A program made the translations under genes and the position numbers. A stretch of DNA of 64,000 nt from assembly GCA_943788495.1 (NCBI GenBank), contig CALSQO010000001.1, positions 1,426,001-1,490,000 on the forward strand. The letters run 5' to 3'. This document shows, one piece after another, positions 19,137 through 26,904 of the stretch. The number at the start of each line of letters is the position of its first letter. The first letter of the stretch is position 1. The notes under the pieces were generated by a model. It did no database searches, was not told where the DNA came from, and saw only the letters and a program-made list of their open reading frames with translations. The DNA comes from UA16 sp905478895. Lineage in GTDB: Bacteria; Bacteroidota; Bacteroidia; Flavobacteriales_D; Sanyastnellaceae.

Positions 19137-19656
19137 GCTCATCGATATAGTCACGAATGCGCTGCGCATCGACGGGGTCCATCCCCGAGATGCTCAAATT
19201 GGCTCCTGAGCTCCCTGCCGTGTATAGCTTGAGCGTGCACAGTTTCGCCAATCGCGCTACCGGTCCTTGCGATACCTCACTGTGCTGCAATCGATTGAAC
19301 GGAACGGTTGTGTACGCATGAAAGAAGAAGCCTGCTCGATACGATAGATCTCGTTCACGCATGGCATACCCGCGCATTTGAAAACCATGAAATTCGGACA
19401 CTCCCCACAGGCCGAGGAAAATGCTCCAAGCGGCCAGTACAATCCACAGCACCATTGGAAAATCAGAAATCGCTGCCTCCTTTACCATGACGGCCCAAGC
19501 AATCACGCAGCAGATGAACAAAATGGAGAGCAAAGCGATTGCTCCCCACGTCCACATCCTCAATCGAAAATAACGCTTGGGAAGCATTTCAAAATCCTGA
19601 TCACCAAGCTGAGGCAGGCCCTCTAATTCCAGCTTATTATTTTCGAATGGATCCAT
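19123..19656 (-). CDS. Membrane protein with one bacterial PH domain, YdbS-like
   Basis: 177 residues: a cytosolic start, two transmembrane helices (WGAIALLSILFICCVIAWAV and LWIVLAAWSIFLGLWGV), then a bPH2 domain (MRERDLSYRAGFFFHAYTTV, then PFNRLQHSEVSQGP). It is the classical small partner of the three-PH-domain protein encoded downstream with a 14-nt overlap. A TTAAATTG sequence sits a few nt before the ATG and may be a weak -7 element. Confidence 0.75.
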   Translation of the reverse strand: MDPFENNKLELEGLPQLGDQDFEMLPKRYFRLRMWTWGAIALLSILFICCVIAWAVMVKEAAISDFPMVLWIVLAAWSIFLGLWGVSEFHGFQMRGYAMRERDLSYRAGFFFHAYTTVPFNRLQHSEVSQGPVARLAKLCTLKLYTAGSSGANLSISGMDPVDAQRIRDYIDEHGGN

Positions 19657-19728
19657 TGGCGCAATTTAACTGAATTGGCGAAGTGCAGAATATCAAATGC
19701 TCACGAAACCCAAATCAACCCGTTTGCG

Positions 19729-21249
19729 TCAGTGCTGAAAATTCCACCCGCGCTTCTGTGATGATTCATCCTCCACGATTTCTTCAATAATGGCTCGCAC
19801 GTCTGTATCCATTTGCACGGTGTCCGTTGCGTCCACGGTAACTCTAAAATCCTTAGGGATTTTCTCAAGCGAGCTGCGTATGGCCGCTTTGTGCAGAAAA
19901 GGAACAACCTTATCAAGGTAGACGACTTGGTGTTTCTGTCCCTCATCCACCTTATTGTTCAATTGTGGCTTCAAACGAAATCGAGCACCAGAGCGAATGT
20001 AATCCAACGCGACCCACCCGATGGCTACAGCAATACCGATGCCGATGCCTACGAGCAAATCGGTAAAGACGATTGCCAAAACCGTCGCGAAAAAAGGTAC
20101 AAAGTCACGCATTCCATTTTTTGCGTACGCAATGAACTGGGCGGGCTTTGCCAACTTGTACCCCACGACCAATAATATCGCTGCCAAACTTGATAATGGA
20201 ATCAAGTTGAGCAAGTTGGGAATCGCAAGAACCGATACCAGCAATAGAATTCCGTGGAGAATGGCTGATAATTTGGTGCGTCCACCACTCATGATATTCG
20301 CAGAGCTTCGGACAATGACTTGGGTGACAGGCAGTCCTCCAAACAATCCCGAAACCATATTTCCGGCTCCTTGTGCCACCAATTCGCGGTTGGTTGGAGT
20401 CACACGCTTGTCCGGATCCATTTTATCCGTGGCCTCGACACACAACAATGTCTCAAGCGAGGCCACAATTGCAATCGTAGCGCCTAAAATCCAAACATCA
20501 CCGCGCAACAAACCGCCAAAATCAGGTGTGGCGATCATATCGCTCAATCCGTTGGTCAATAGTGGGATTTGCACCAAGTGATCTGGGCTCAAACCAAAGG
20601 AGCTACCCTGTGTAAAGGCATGGATCAAAACGCCAGAAATCACAGCAAGCAGCGAGCCTGGCAAATAACGTGTCCAAGCCATTGCCTTCATGAATGGCCG
20701 CTCCCACAAAATCAGAAAAAACAAGCCTACAAACGCAATGACTACCGCCACAGGCTGTATGAAATCCAACATCAAAAGGATATCACTGAAGGTGTTGTGT
20801 GAAGCATCTTGCGCAAACTCAAGTGAACCTTCCGGCTCAAAATCATACCCGACTGCGTGTGGAATTTGCTTCAAGAAAATAATGATCCCGATGGCTGCCA
20901 ACATTCCCTGAATCACTGAAGAAGGAAAGTAAAAGCCTATGATTCCCGCTTTTATGAGGCCCAAAAGCAGCTGAATGAACCCACCAATGAAAACCGCCAA
21001 AAGAAAGATTTCAAACGTCGGCATCTCTTGAATGCCATTGAAAACAATCACAGCCAAACCCGCAGCGGGTCCGCTCACGCCTAATTGCGAGCCGCTGATC
21101 AACCCCACAATCAGCCCCCCGACAATGCCTGCAATCAGGCCAGAAAGAGGGGGAGCACCAGAAGCAAGGGCAATGCCGAGGCAGAGCGGAAGAGCAACCA
21201 AAAAGACAACCAAAGAAGCCGGAGCATCTTGAGATAAATAACGAAACAT
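19729..21249 (-). CDS. SulP-family inorganic anion transporter
   Basis: 506 residues, about 11-12 membrane segments. Typical SulP features are ALPLCLGIALASGAPPLSG in the first helix, the GPAAGLAVIV segment, and SLETLLCVEATDKMDP with a glycine-rich VSGLFGGLPVTQVIVRSSAN. A C-terminal cytosolic STAS-like domain follows from about residue 440 (HQVVYLDKVVPFLHKAAI) and is on the short side. Substrates in the family include sulfate and bicarbonate; the sequence does not decide between them. No carbonic anhydrase gene is adjacent. A TAGTTTTA box lies 2 nt before the ATG. Confidence 0.88.
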   Translation of the reverse strand: MFRYLSQDAPASLVVFLVALPLCLGIALASGAPPLSGLIAGIVGGLIVGLISGSQLGVSGPAAGLAVIVFNGIQEMPTFEIFLLAVFIGGFIQLLLGLIKAGIIGFYFPSSVIQGMLAAIGIIIFLKQIPHAVGYDFEPEGSLEFAQDASHNTFSDILLMLDFIQPVAVVIAFVGLFFLILWERPFMKAMAWTRYLPGSLLAVISGVLIHAFTQGSSFGLSPDHLVQIPLLTNGLSDMIATPDFGGLLRGDVWILGATIAIVASLETLLCVEATDKMDPDKRVTPTNRELVAQGAGNMVSGLFGGLPVTQVIVRSSANIMSGGRTKLSAILHGILLLVSVLAIPNLLNLIPLSSLAAILLVVGYKLAKPAQFIAYAKNGMRDFVPFFATVLAIVFTDLLVGIGIGIAVAIGWVALDYIRSGARFRLKPQLNNKVDEGQKHQVVYLDKVVPFLHKAAIRSSLEKIPKDFRVTVDATDTVQMDTDVRAIIEEIVEDESSQKRGWNFQH

Positions 21250-21344
21250 GATAAAACTAGAATTAAGAAACAGATGCCAAAATGGCGCCCCTCAAAGGAC
21301 GCACGACTCAAACGAAATTCAGAAGAACCCAAAGTCTTCTCGCA

Positions 21345-21704
21345 TCATGCGCGTGGTGGACGTTCAAATTCTTTGAGCGTCGGCCCCTCGTCCAAGGCCA
21401 CTTTTGATCGAACCACACAGCCCAACGCTGCTCTCGCATCGCGTTCCGCATCCAATCGTTCTGCGCTGTGGGTCTTCTCTTCATCGTCCTTCTCGCTCTT
21501 CTCCGTCTCTTTTTCTCCACTTCGCTCGTCTTCCGTGAAGTCCAGAATCCATTCCGTTGATGTTCCTTCGGCAGAATATATTTGGGAAAATTGAAGCGCT
21601 GGAAAAACCACCCACAACACGATTACAACCGAAAGCACCACGAAGACTGCACCCCGGGCACGAGCGGCTTCATTCAAAGGGTTATGGGTCGAGGACGGTG
21701 ACAT
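21345..21704 (-). CDS. Small single-pass membrane protein with charged C-terminal tail
   Basis: 119 residues from ATG 21704. One transmembrane helix (VFVVLSVVIVLWVVFPALQF) is followed by a strongly acidic/basic tail (SGEKETEKSEKDDEEKT). No known family. It lies 95 nt upstream of the SulP gene on the same strand. ATG 21704 is chosen because a perfect -7 box sits just upstream, which makes an earlier ATG unlikely. A role with the transporter is possible but only by proximity. Confidence 0.55.
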   Translation of the reverse strand: MSPSSTHNPLNEAARARGAVFVVLSVVIVLWVVFPALQFSQIYSAEGTSTEWILDFTEDERSGEKETEKSEKDDEEKTHSAERLDAERDARAALGCVVRSKVALDEGPTLKEFERPPRA

Positions 21705-21711
21705 TCTGCTA

Positions 21712-21719
21712 CAAAAATA
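21712..21719 (-). promoter_or_regulatory. -7 promoter element TATTTTTG
   Basis: Perfect TAnnTTTG on the minus strand, with a TTG about 15 nt further upstream. Only 7 nt separate it from the ATG at 21704, so the transcript would start at or beside the start codon (leaderless or nearly so). Confidence 0.5.
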
Positions 21720-21924
21720 ACTACCCTTTCGCGACAATTTTGTTCAACCGAGGTAAAAGATTCCAACGGCGAACCTGCAAGAGAACAATTGCACATTCAC
21801 TCATCGGTGCATCACCACCATGAACAACTGCACGAGAGTCAATACCAGCGCAGCAACAGTCGAACCTCGCACATGGTCGGCACTTCCCTTTGCCCCATGG
21901 TTGCAATCGAGAACTTCATGAGAT

Positions 21925-21950
21925 AAAAAAATGATTGCCAGAGACAATCA
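21925..21950 (-). terminator. Rho-independent terminator after the cupin-methyltransferase gene
   Basis: On the minus strand TGATTG and CAATCA form a 6-bp stem (32-37 with 45-50 of the 219xx numbers) with a 7-nt loop, followed by a run of seven T. It begins 16 nt after the stop codon of the gene on that strand. Confidence 0.6.
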
Positions 21951-21965
21951 CTTTCTTCATGCCCT

Positions 21966-23369
21966 TCAAAGCTTGGTTGCTACCACAAAAAGTTTTCCGG
22001 AACTTGATTCTTTTCCAGGGTTTTGATCGTAACCAATTGTGGTCATCTCCACGGCATCAAAGCCGGCACTCAAAACCAACTCTTCCAACCGATTCCGATC
22101 GCAATAATGCATGAATGCGAGTTCATCGCCATTGCTGCGTTTGTAAAAAACATCGCCTTCTTCATACCCTTGTGCCGCCAGACGCTGCTCGTTGAATTGA
22201 CGAATCGAATCGGGACCCCATTCACCAGGGTCGGAAACATCAAAAACATCAAAAATGAATTGCCCCCCGGGCCGCAGCATTTTTTGGGCAACGTGCAATA
22301 CGTGTTTCCGAATGGATCGATTCGGCAAGTGACCGTATGCGTAAAGCAACGTAATAACATCGAAGTCTTGCCACGCTTGGTGCGCTTCAATATCAATCAA
22401 GGAAGCCACTTCAACCCGAAGTCCTCGCCCATCGGCCTGTTCTGCCATCTCAGCGCACAAATCCACCCCATGCATCTCATAAGGAAGTGCTGTCAACTGT
22501 TGGATCGAGGCTGCTCGCCGTCCTGTTCCGCACGCAAAGTGCATCACCTTTTGAACCGCCTTCTCCTTGTTTAAGTCCGTCACGCATTTAACAATGCGAG
22601 CATCAATCGCTGCCGTGTAACGGTTGCGCTTTAGGACTTGCAAATCTTGATTATCGTAAACGGAGGCGTGTTCCGCATAATAAGCAGACACCATCTTTTC
22701 AATGTCCTTGGGCGAGGGCTTAGGGACCACATTGCAATGAAAATGAGACGCTTCATCGGGCGCGATATATTCAAATGCATTCGGTTCGACCTCCCGGTAG
22801 TAAGAGCGGTCCAAATCCACCGAGGCCGTCGGTGCGAGGGAATTGCACGTCAAGCGATTGCCTGTTGGTAGATCGTACAACACCAAACCATCCAGATCTG
22901 CGAGTGCAGGGGAATAAAAGTGCAAGGTGACCAAGGGATCGCTATTGCTCCCATTCTTGATCTTGTGTAACGTTCCGTCGGGTTCGGCTACGATTCCACG
23001 CTCCGTTGCTCGAATGATTTCAGTGGTGCGCAGTTGACCTGTTTTGAGCGAATAGGAAACATTTTCAAGAATGCCTTTGAGGCAGACCACAGCTCCCCAA
23101 AATCCTTCGTGATGATGGACCGCACTTTCCACACCCGGAGGCCACTGGATCAATACTACCTCGAAAGGCTCCAAACAAAGGATGTTGCGCGCGTAATCTT
23201 CAGGGTCCTCCATTTTGGGCAGCAAGGACTCCCATTCCATGTCGAGCCAGTCCCGCGATTCAACCCATTCACAAAGCGATTCGTAGTTCAACGGTTTGAG
23301 CGACTTCTCGGTGAGGTCCTCTACGAAGGAACGAAGCGAAATCGCTTGAGCAGTTTGGTTGGTGGTCAT
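21966..23369 (-). CDS. Cysteine-dioxygenase-like cupin fused to a SAM-dependent methyltransferase
   Basis: 467 residues from ATG 23369 (a GTG two codons earlier is the alternative). Residues ~15-200 match the thiol dioxygenase cupin: PPGVESAVHHHEGFWG gives the iron ligands His-85 and His-87, His-135 (GTLHKIKN) is the third, and LHFYSPAL contains the tyrosine (Tyr-152) equivalent to Tyr157 of mammalian CDO. The position of the Cys-Tyr crosslink partner is Gly, as in bacterial CDOs. Residues ~220-467 form a class I methyltransferase with motif I VMHFACGTGRR and a later FIFDVFDVSDP. The predicted chemistry is oxidation of a small thiol to a sulfinate plus methylation of the same or a linked product. 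Substrate unknown. A hairpin terminator follows. Confidence 0.75.
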   Translation of the reverse strand: MTTNQTAQAISLRSFVEDLTEKSLKPLNYESLCEWVESRDWLDMEWESLLPKMEDPEDYARNILCLEPFEVVLIQWPPGVESAVHHHEGFWGAVVCLKGILENVSYSLKTGQLRTTEIIRATERGIVAEPDGTLHKIKNGSNSDPLVTLHFYSPALADLDGLVLYDLPTGNRLTCNSLAPTASVDLDRSYYREVEPNAFEYIAPDEASHFHCNVVPKPSPKDIEKMVSAYYAEHASVYDNQDLQVLKRNRYTAAIDARIVKCVTDLNKEKAVQKVMHFACGTGRRAASIQQLTALPYEMHGVDLCAEMAEQADGRGLRVEVASLIDIEAHQAWQDFDVITLLYAYGHLPNRSIRKHVLHVAQKMLRPGGQFIFDVFDVSDPGEWGPDSIRQFNEQRLAAQGYEEGDVFYKRSNGDELAFMHYCDRNRLEELVLSAGFDAVEMTTIGYDQNPGKESSSGKLFVVATKL

Positions 23370-23455
23370 TTCCACGGTTTTGTTGCGCAGCCTTGCAAGG
23401 CAATCGGGCGGTTAGGTGCCGAAATTTACACCAATTCTGACGGTTCAAAACATGC

Positions 23456-24265
23456 TCAGTGCGATGACGCCTGAGCCTTGAGCATATGTTCGACAAAAAA
23501 AGCACCAACGTTTTCGACCAAAGGTTGACCCTGAGCGGAACGTTCAGGATGCCACTGAACGCCTATGTAGCAAGGATAACTCAGCGTGTCTTTTCGCGCC
23601 ACTCCTTCGATCAATCCATCTGGGGCCATCGCCCATGCCTCGAGCCCATCAGCCAAGCGATCGATGCCTTGGTGGTGGTGTGAAACGACCGTGGATGAAT
23701 CACCGATCTGCCAATTCGCAGAGGACCACTGGCGAAGTGCTCGGACCGCATGCGTCGTGTCCGAAGTATTGCCGGCTGCTCCCCCTCGATGTCCATTGTG
23801 TCCGAGCACATCAGGCAAATGCGGATGCAAACTTCCGCCACCGTGGACGTTCATGAATTGCATGCCCCTGCAGATCCCCAAAAAAGGCAAGCGTGCCCGA
23901 TCTACTTCATTCAGCAAGAAGGATTCCAGCACGTCGCGCTCCAAATCAATGTTACCGCACCGGGAAGTGTCCGCAGCTTGTTCATACCGCTCGGGGTGAA
24001 TGTCTGCCCCTCCCGTGAGCAATACACCGTTCGCTTCAGCCAAAGCTGCACTCAATTCCTCTGGACTTAACTCGGAGGCATTGTACCACCGAATGGGCCT
24101 AGGAGCTGCAATCGGTTCTAAAAAACCTTGGTACGTTCGGCTTTCAAAGAGCCGGGAAGCCACAACCACAAGTGTATCGGAATCAACACCCGTATTGGAT
24201 TGATTTTCAACATGGTTGCAACCAATAATGGACAGTGCAATCGGAAACCACAGGAACATTCGCAT
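23456..24265 (-). CDS. Exported class-I glutamine amidotransferase-like hydrolase (peptidase C26 family)
   Basis: 269 residues. The N-terminal lipobox (ALSIIGCNH) makes it a lipoprotein, unusual for a family that is mostly cytosolic. Catalytic elements are intact: TGGADIHPE, the nucleophile elbow LGICRGMQ, and VQWHPE with the catalytic His and Glu. Family members hydrolyse gamma-glutamyl amide bonds, for example gamma-glutamyl-GABA or folate polyglutamates. Periplasmic gamma-glutamyl peptide processing is inferred from the anchor. It sits about 85 nt before the cupin-methyltransferase gene in the same direction. Confidence 0.8.
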   Translation of the reverse strand: MRMFLWFPIALSIIGCNHVENQSNTGVDSDTLVVVASRLFESRTYQGFLEPIAAPRPIRWYNASELSPEELSAALAEANGVLLTGGADIHPERYEQAADTSRCGNIDLERDVLESFLLNEVDRARLPFLGICRGMQFMNVHGGGSLHPHLPDVLGHNGHRGGAAGNTSDTTHAVRALRQWSSANWQIGDSSTVVSHHHQGIDRLADGLEAWAMAPDGLIEGVARKDTLSYPCYIGVQWHPERSAQGQPLVENVGAFFVEHMLKAQASSH

Positions 24266-24269
24266 GCCA

Positions 24270-24277
24270 CGAATTTA
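24270..24277 (-). promoter_or_regulatory. Candidate -7 promoter element TAAATTCG
   Basis: Seven of eight matches to TAnnTTTG on the minus strand, 4 nt before the ATG of the amidotransferase gene at 24265. Confidence 0.35.
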
Positions 24278-24333
24278 GTTCGGAAAAGACAACCTTTTGG
24301 GTGGCCGCTTGTTAGCTCATTAAAGCTTCTAAA

Positions 24334-24876
24334 ATGCCATATAAATTGCTTGTTATGGGCGCGAGCTCAAGCCGGAATTCGATCAATCGAACCCTCGCCA
24401 TCTGGGCAGCGCAGCAGTTAGACGCTCAAATGGATGCGGTGGATTTAAATGATTTTGAAATGCCCATCTATAGTGAGGATCGTCAAGCTGAATCCGGCAT
24501 ACCTCAGCTGGCTCGTGATTTTAAGGAGAAAATCAATGCATGCGATGGCATCGTCATTTCATTTGCAGAACACAATGGCAGCTACACGGCTGCGTTTAAA
24601 AACATCATTGATTGGGTTTCAGTGGTCGAAAAGGATTTGTGGTCGAATAAGCCCATGTTGCTCATGGCGACTTCTCCCGGAGCGAGAGGTGGCAGGACCC
24701 TCTTGGAATCAGCGGTGACTGATTTTCCGCGCCGCGGCGGTCATGTCTGCGCGCACTTTTTATTGCCTTCCTTTTACAAGAATTTCAAAGAAGGCGTCCA
24801 CGAACATTCACTCAAAAAAGCGTTTGACTTAGCCGCCCTCGCGTTTGAAAGAGGAATGGGAGGCAGCCCGATTTAG
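24334..24876 (+). CDS. NAD(P)H-dependent FMN reductase, flavodoxin-like
   Basis: 180 residues. The N-terminal GASSSRNSINRTLA is the phosphate-binding loop of the NADPH-dependent FMN reductase family, and the central AEHNGSYTAAFKNIIDW is the conserved flavin-contacting segment (family form PEYNxSxPGxLKNAIDW). LLMATSPGARGG is the third family block. Such enzymes reduce FMN, quinones or azo/nitro compounds. Cytoplasmic, no signal peptide. It is divergent from the amidotransferase gene. Confidence 0.85.
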   Translation: MPYKLLVMGASSSRNSINRTLAIWAAQQLDAQMDAVDLNDFEMPIYSEDRQAESGIPQLARDFKEKINACDGIVISFAEHNGSYTAAFKNIIDWVSVVEKDLWSNKPMLLMATSPGARGGRTLLESAVTDFPRRGGHVCAHFLLPSFYKNFKEGVHEHSLKKAFDLAALAFERGMGGSPI

Positions 24877-25025
24877 ATGCATGGATTTCCGCCGCATCCA
24901 AAAAACGGTAGAAAACAAAGGTGAAACGAATGAATCCCTTTCCTTTCTCGTCTGTGAAGAAAAGACTCTTGAAAACCCAAATGATTGATTAACAAACATT
25001 TCAGGTGATACCTTGTTAGAATAAT

Positions 25026-25886
25026 ATGCAACGCCCCGCCCTATTCCATTCGTTCGCTGAGCACGCCTTGAATCCTGCAATGCGTCAGATGATTGAGCGA
25101 TTCTTGGTGACCTGCGCCCTGGTTTTGTTTTTACTGCACTTGGCCCTCTACGCAGGGAACGAAGTTTTCATCTGGAATTTGCCGGAATCCCTTTTCGGAC
25201 ATCCGCTCGCTACCCTTTACACGCCCTTCTCAGTGATCCTCATCGCGGAGGTCTATCTGCTCATCTATTATTTGCCGACTTCCTTTGCACGTTCCCTTGG
25301 CAAGCAAATCGAAATTGTGGCCTTGATTGAGATTCGGTCTGTTTTCAAAAGCTTGGAAGACACATCGACCTGGCCTTGGGAAGCTGCATTTTTTCCACAC
25401 ATGCTTTCGGCTGTCGCTCTGGGTGGCTTGCTCGCTTTGTTCTACCACTTGCTCCCGCGGCGGGTTGCCCGGCTTGAAGAAACAGAATTAAAAAAGTTCG
25501 TGCGCTTCAAAATGGGAATGGCTGGGCTCCTTACACTCTTTTTCATAGGATTGAGCCTATATTCCATTGGAAATTGGATCTGGGAATGGGTCACCTATCC
25601 CGAAGCACTCCACTCCGATTTGAACAGTGTGTTCTACAACGAATTTTTTACCGCACTCATTTTGGTCGATGTGCTGCTGCTCGTCGTTTCGTTCAAATAC
25701 CTGGATGACTTCGGATTCGTGCTGCGAAATTCAGGGTTTGTTGTCTCAACTATCTTGCTCAGGCGCGCAATGGGCATCGAAGCATGGTATGCCTTCTCCT
25801 ACGAAATGACAGCCATCTTGTTGGCGGTCATCATGCTCTTACTCCAGCGAGGATTGAACGGTCGAAACGCGGAAGAAGCAATTTGA
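25026..25886 (+). CDS. Polytopic membrane protein of unknown function
   Basis: 286 residues with about six membrane helices (CALVLFLLHLALYAG, FSVILIAEVYLLIYYL, FPHMLSAVALGGLLALFYHL, MAGLLTLFFIGLSLYSIGNW, FFTALILVDVLLLVVSF, MTAILLAVIMLLLQRG). Charged cytosolic loops include VALIEIRSVFKSLEDTSTW. No catalytic motif or family that I recognise. About 150 nt of AT-rich sequence without a gene precede it. Confidence 0.6.
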   Translation: MQRPALFHSFAEHALNPAMRQMIERFLVTCALVLFLLHLALYAGNEVFIWNLPESLFGHPLATLYTPFSVILIAEVYLLIYYLPTSFARSLGKQIEIVALIEIRSVFKSLEDTSTWPWEAAFFPHMLSAVALGGLLALFYHLLPRRVARLEETELKKFVRFKMGMAGLLTLFFIGLSLYSIGNWIWEWVTYPEALHSDLNSVFYNEFFTALILVDVLLLVVSFKYLDDFGFVLRNSGFVVSTILLRRAMGIEAWYAFSYEMTAILLAVIMLLLQRGLNGRNAEEAI

Positions 25887-25959
25887 AGAAGGTTTAGGGT
25901 TTTGGTGAGCGTTCGAATCTTTGGACAACCTTGCCCTTCGGAGTGTCTCAAGGCAATCG

Positions 25960-26484
25960 CTAAGGACAATAATTCCCGTCTGGCGCCAACAGGGGAATGC
26001 GATAAGCAGCATCGGTGATCAGTGCATAAATCCGCGTGTCTTTGCTTTCGAGCAACTCCGGGGAGTAAAGCTCCCACTCATCCGCAATCCCTCGGGCAGT
26101 CGAGGAATCATTTAAAATCCCCATCTTGGAAACGATTGCCCAATACAAGTATTCAATCGCCATGCATGCATAATCGCAGGTCTCATCGTCATAATGGTAC
26201 CAAGCATTCTCTGGCAGCTCCTCGGGAATGGAGTCAAATTGACCGCCTCTTGCAACATCCATGGCAACACTTAACAGTGAAGAATTGGGGGCCAGTGAAA
26301 ATGCCTCAGGATAAACGGCAACATGCCCCACATGATTGATGGTATGAAGAACCTCTTCAACGGTGGCATCGCTGCCCCAGTGTCCTGGCCGTTGTGGGTC
26401 AATTTCATCCGCGTACAGAACAGCACTTATGCCTTTCCCATTCGTAAGCGTCGAAGAGTGCTTCTTCCGTTTTGCATCCTTCAA
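25960..26484 (-). pseudogene. C-terminal part of a frameshifted exported protein
   Basis: This frame carries the downstream two thirds of a protein whose beginning lies in another frame at 26405-26818. True homology starts near 26445, about at NGKGISAVLYADEIDPQRPG. It continues with acidic, Trp/Tyr-rich sequence (YHYDDETCDYACMAIEYLYW) to the stop. The first 15 or so codons of this open frame are read-through of the other frame. I recognise no family. Alternatively the sequence has one surplus base in GGGAAA near 26438. Confidence 0.55.
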
Positions 26485-26818
26485 AATTCAAAATTGGCAT
26501 CAACGCCTGCCCTTCTGCCAGCGCTTGCTGCAACCTCGGATCATCCACTCGTCCATCTTCATTCTGGTCGAGCAACTCCGCAGCGACCGCTGCAACATGC
26601 AGCAGCTTCGCATCTGAAATGCCCGATTCTGACAAAATATGAAAACACGATAGTACATGCACATGGTGCGAAAAACCTGAAAAAGCTGCCTCGTCGGAAA
26701 ACGGGTTTTCTTGAATCGTGAAACAAGCCGATTGCTGCGCTATCGTTACTGATTGCGCAGAAAACCAAGCCATTAAAACCAAGATTGATCGGGGCATTTT
26801 GCTCAGGGCGTTTCGCAT
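26405..26818 (-). pseudogene. N-terminal part of a frameshifted exported protein
   Basis: From ATG 26818 (or 26797) the product has a signal peptide (SILVLMAWFSAQSVTIAQQ), a helical part, and an EF-hand-like calcium loop DQNEDGRVDDPRL. Useful sequence ends at about FDAYEWE (26440), after which the frame runs into unrelated residues and a stop. The next frame continues the protein as KGISAVLYADEID. Joined, the protein would be about 285 residues. Function unknown; a secreted calcium-binding protein is possible. Confidence 0.55.
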
Positions 26819-26904
26819 TTCAAGGCAAGGTAATCGATATTGCATTCGATGTTTTTTCGCATTCCCTGTGAAGAAAGGCAGAATTGTCGGGCATATGACG
26901 GAAC

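Noticed and set aside
21274..21594. 106-codon plus-strand ORF opposite the small membrane protein
   Set aside because: The minus strand has a promoter box, a membrane helix and a sensible start; the plus-strand product is featureless.
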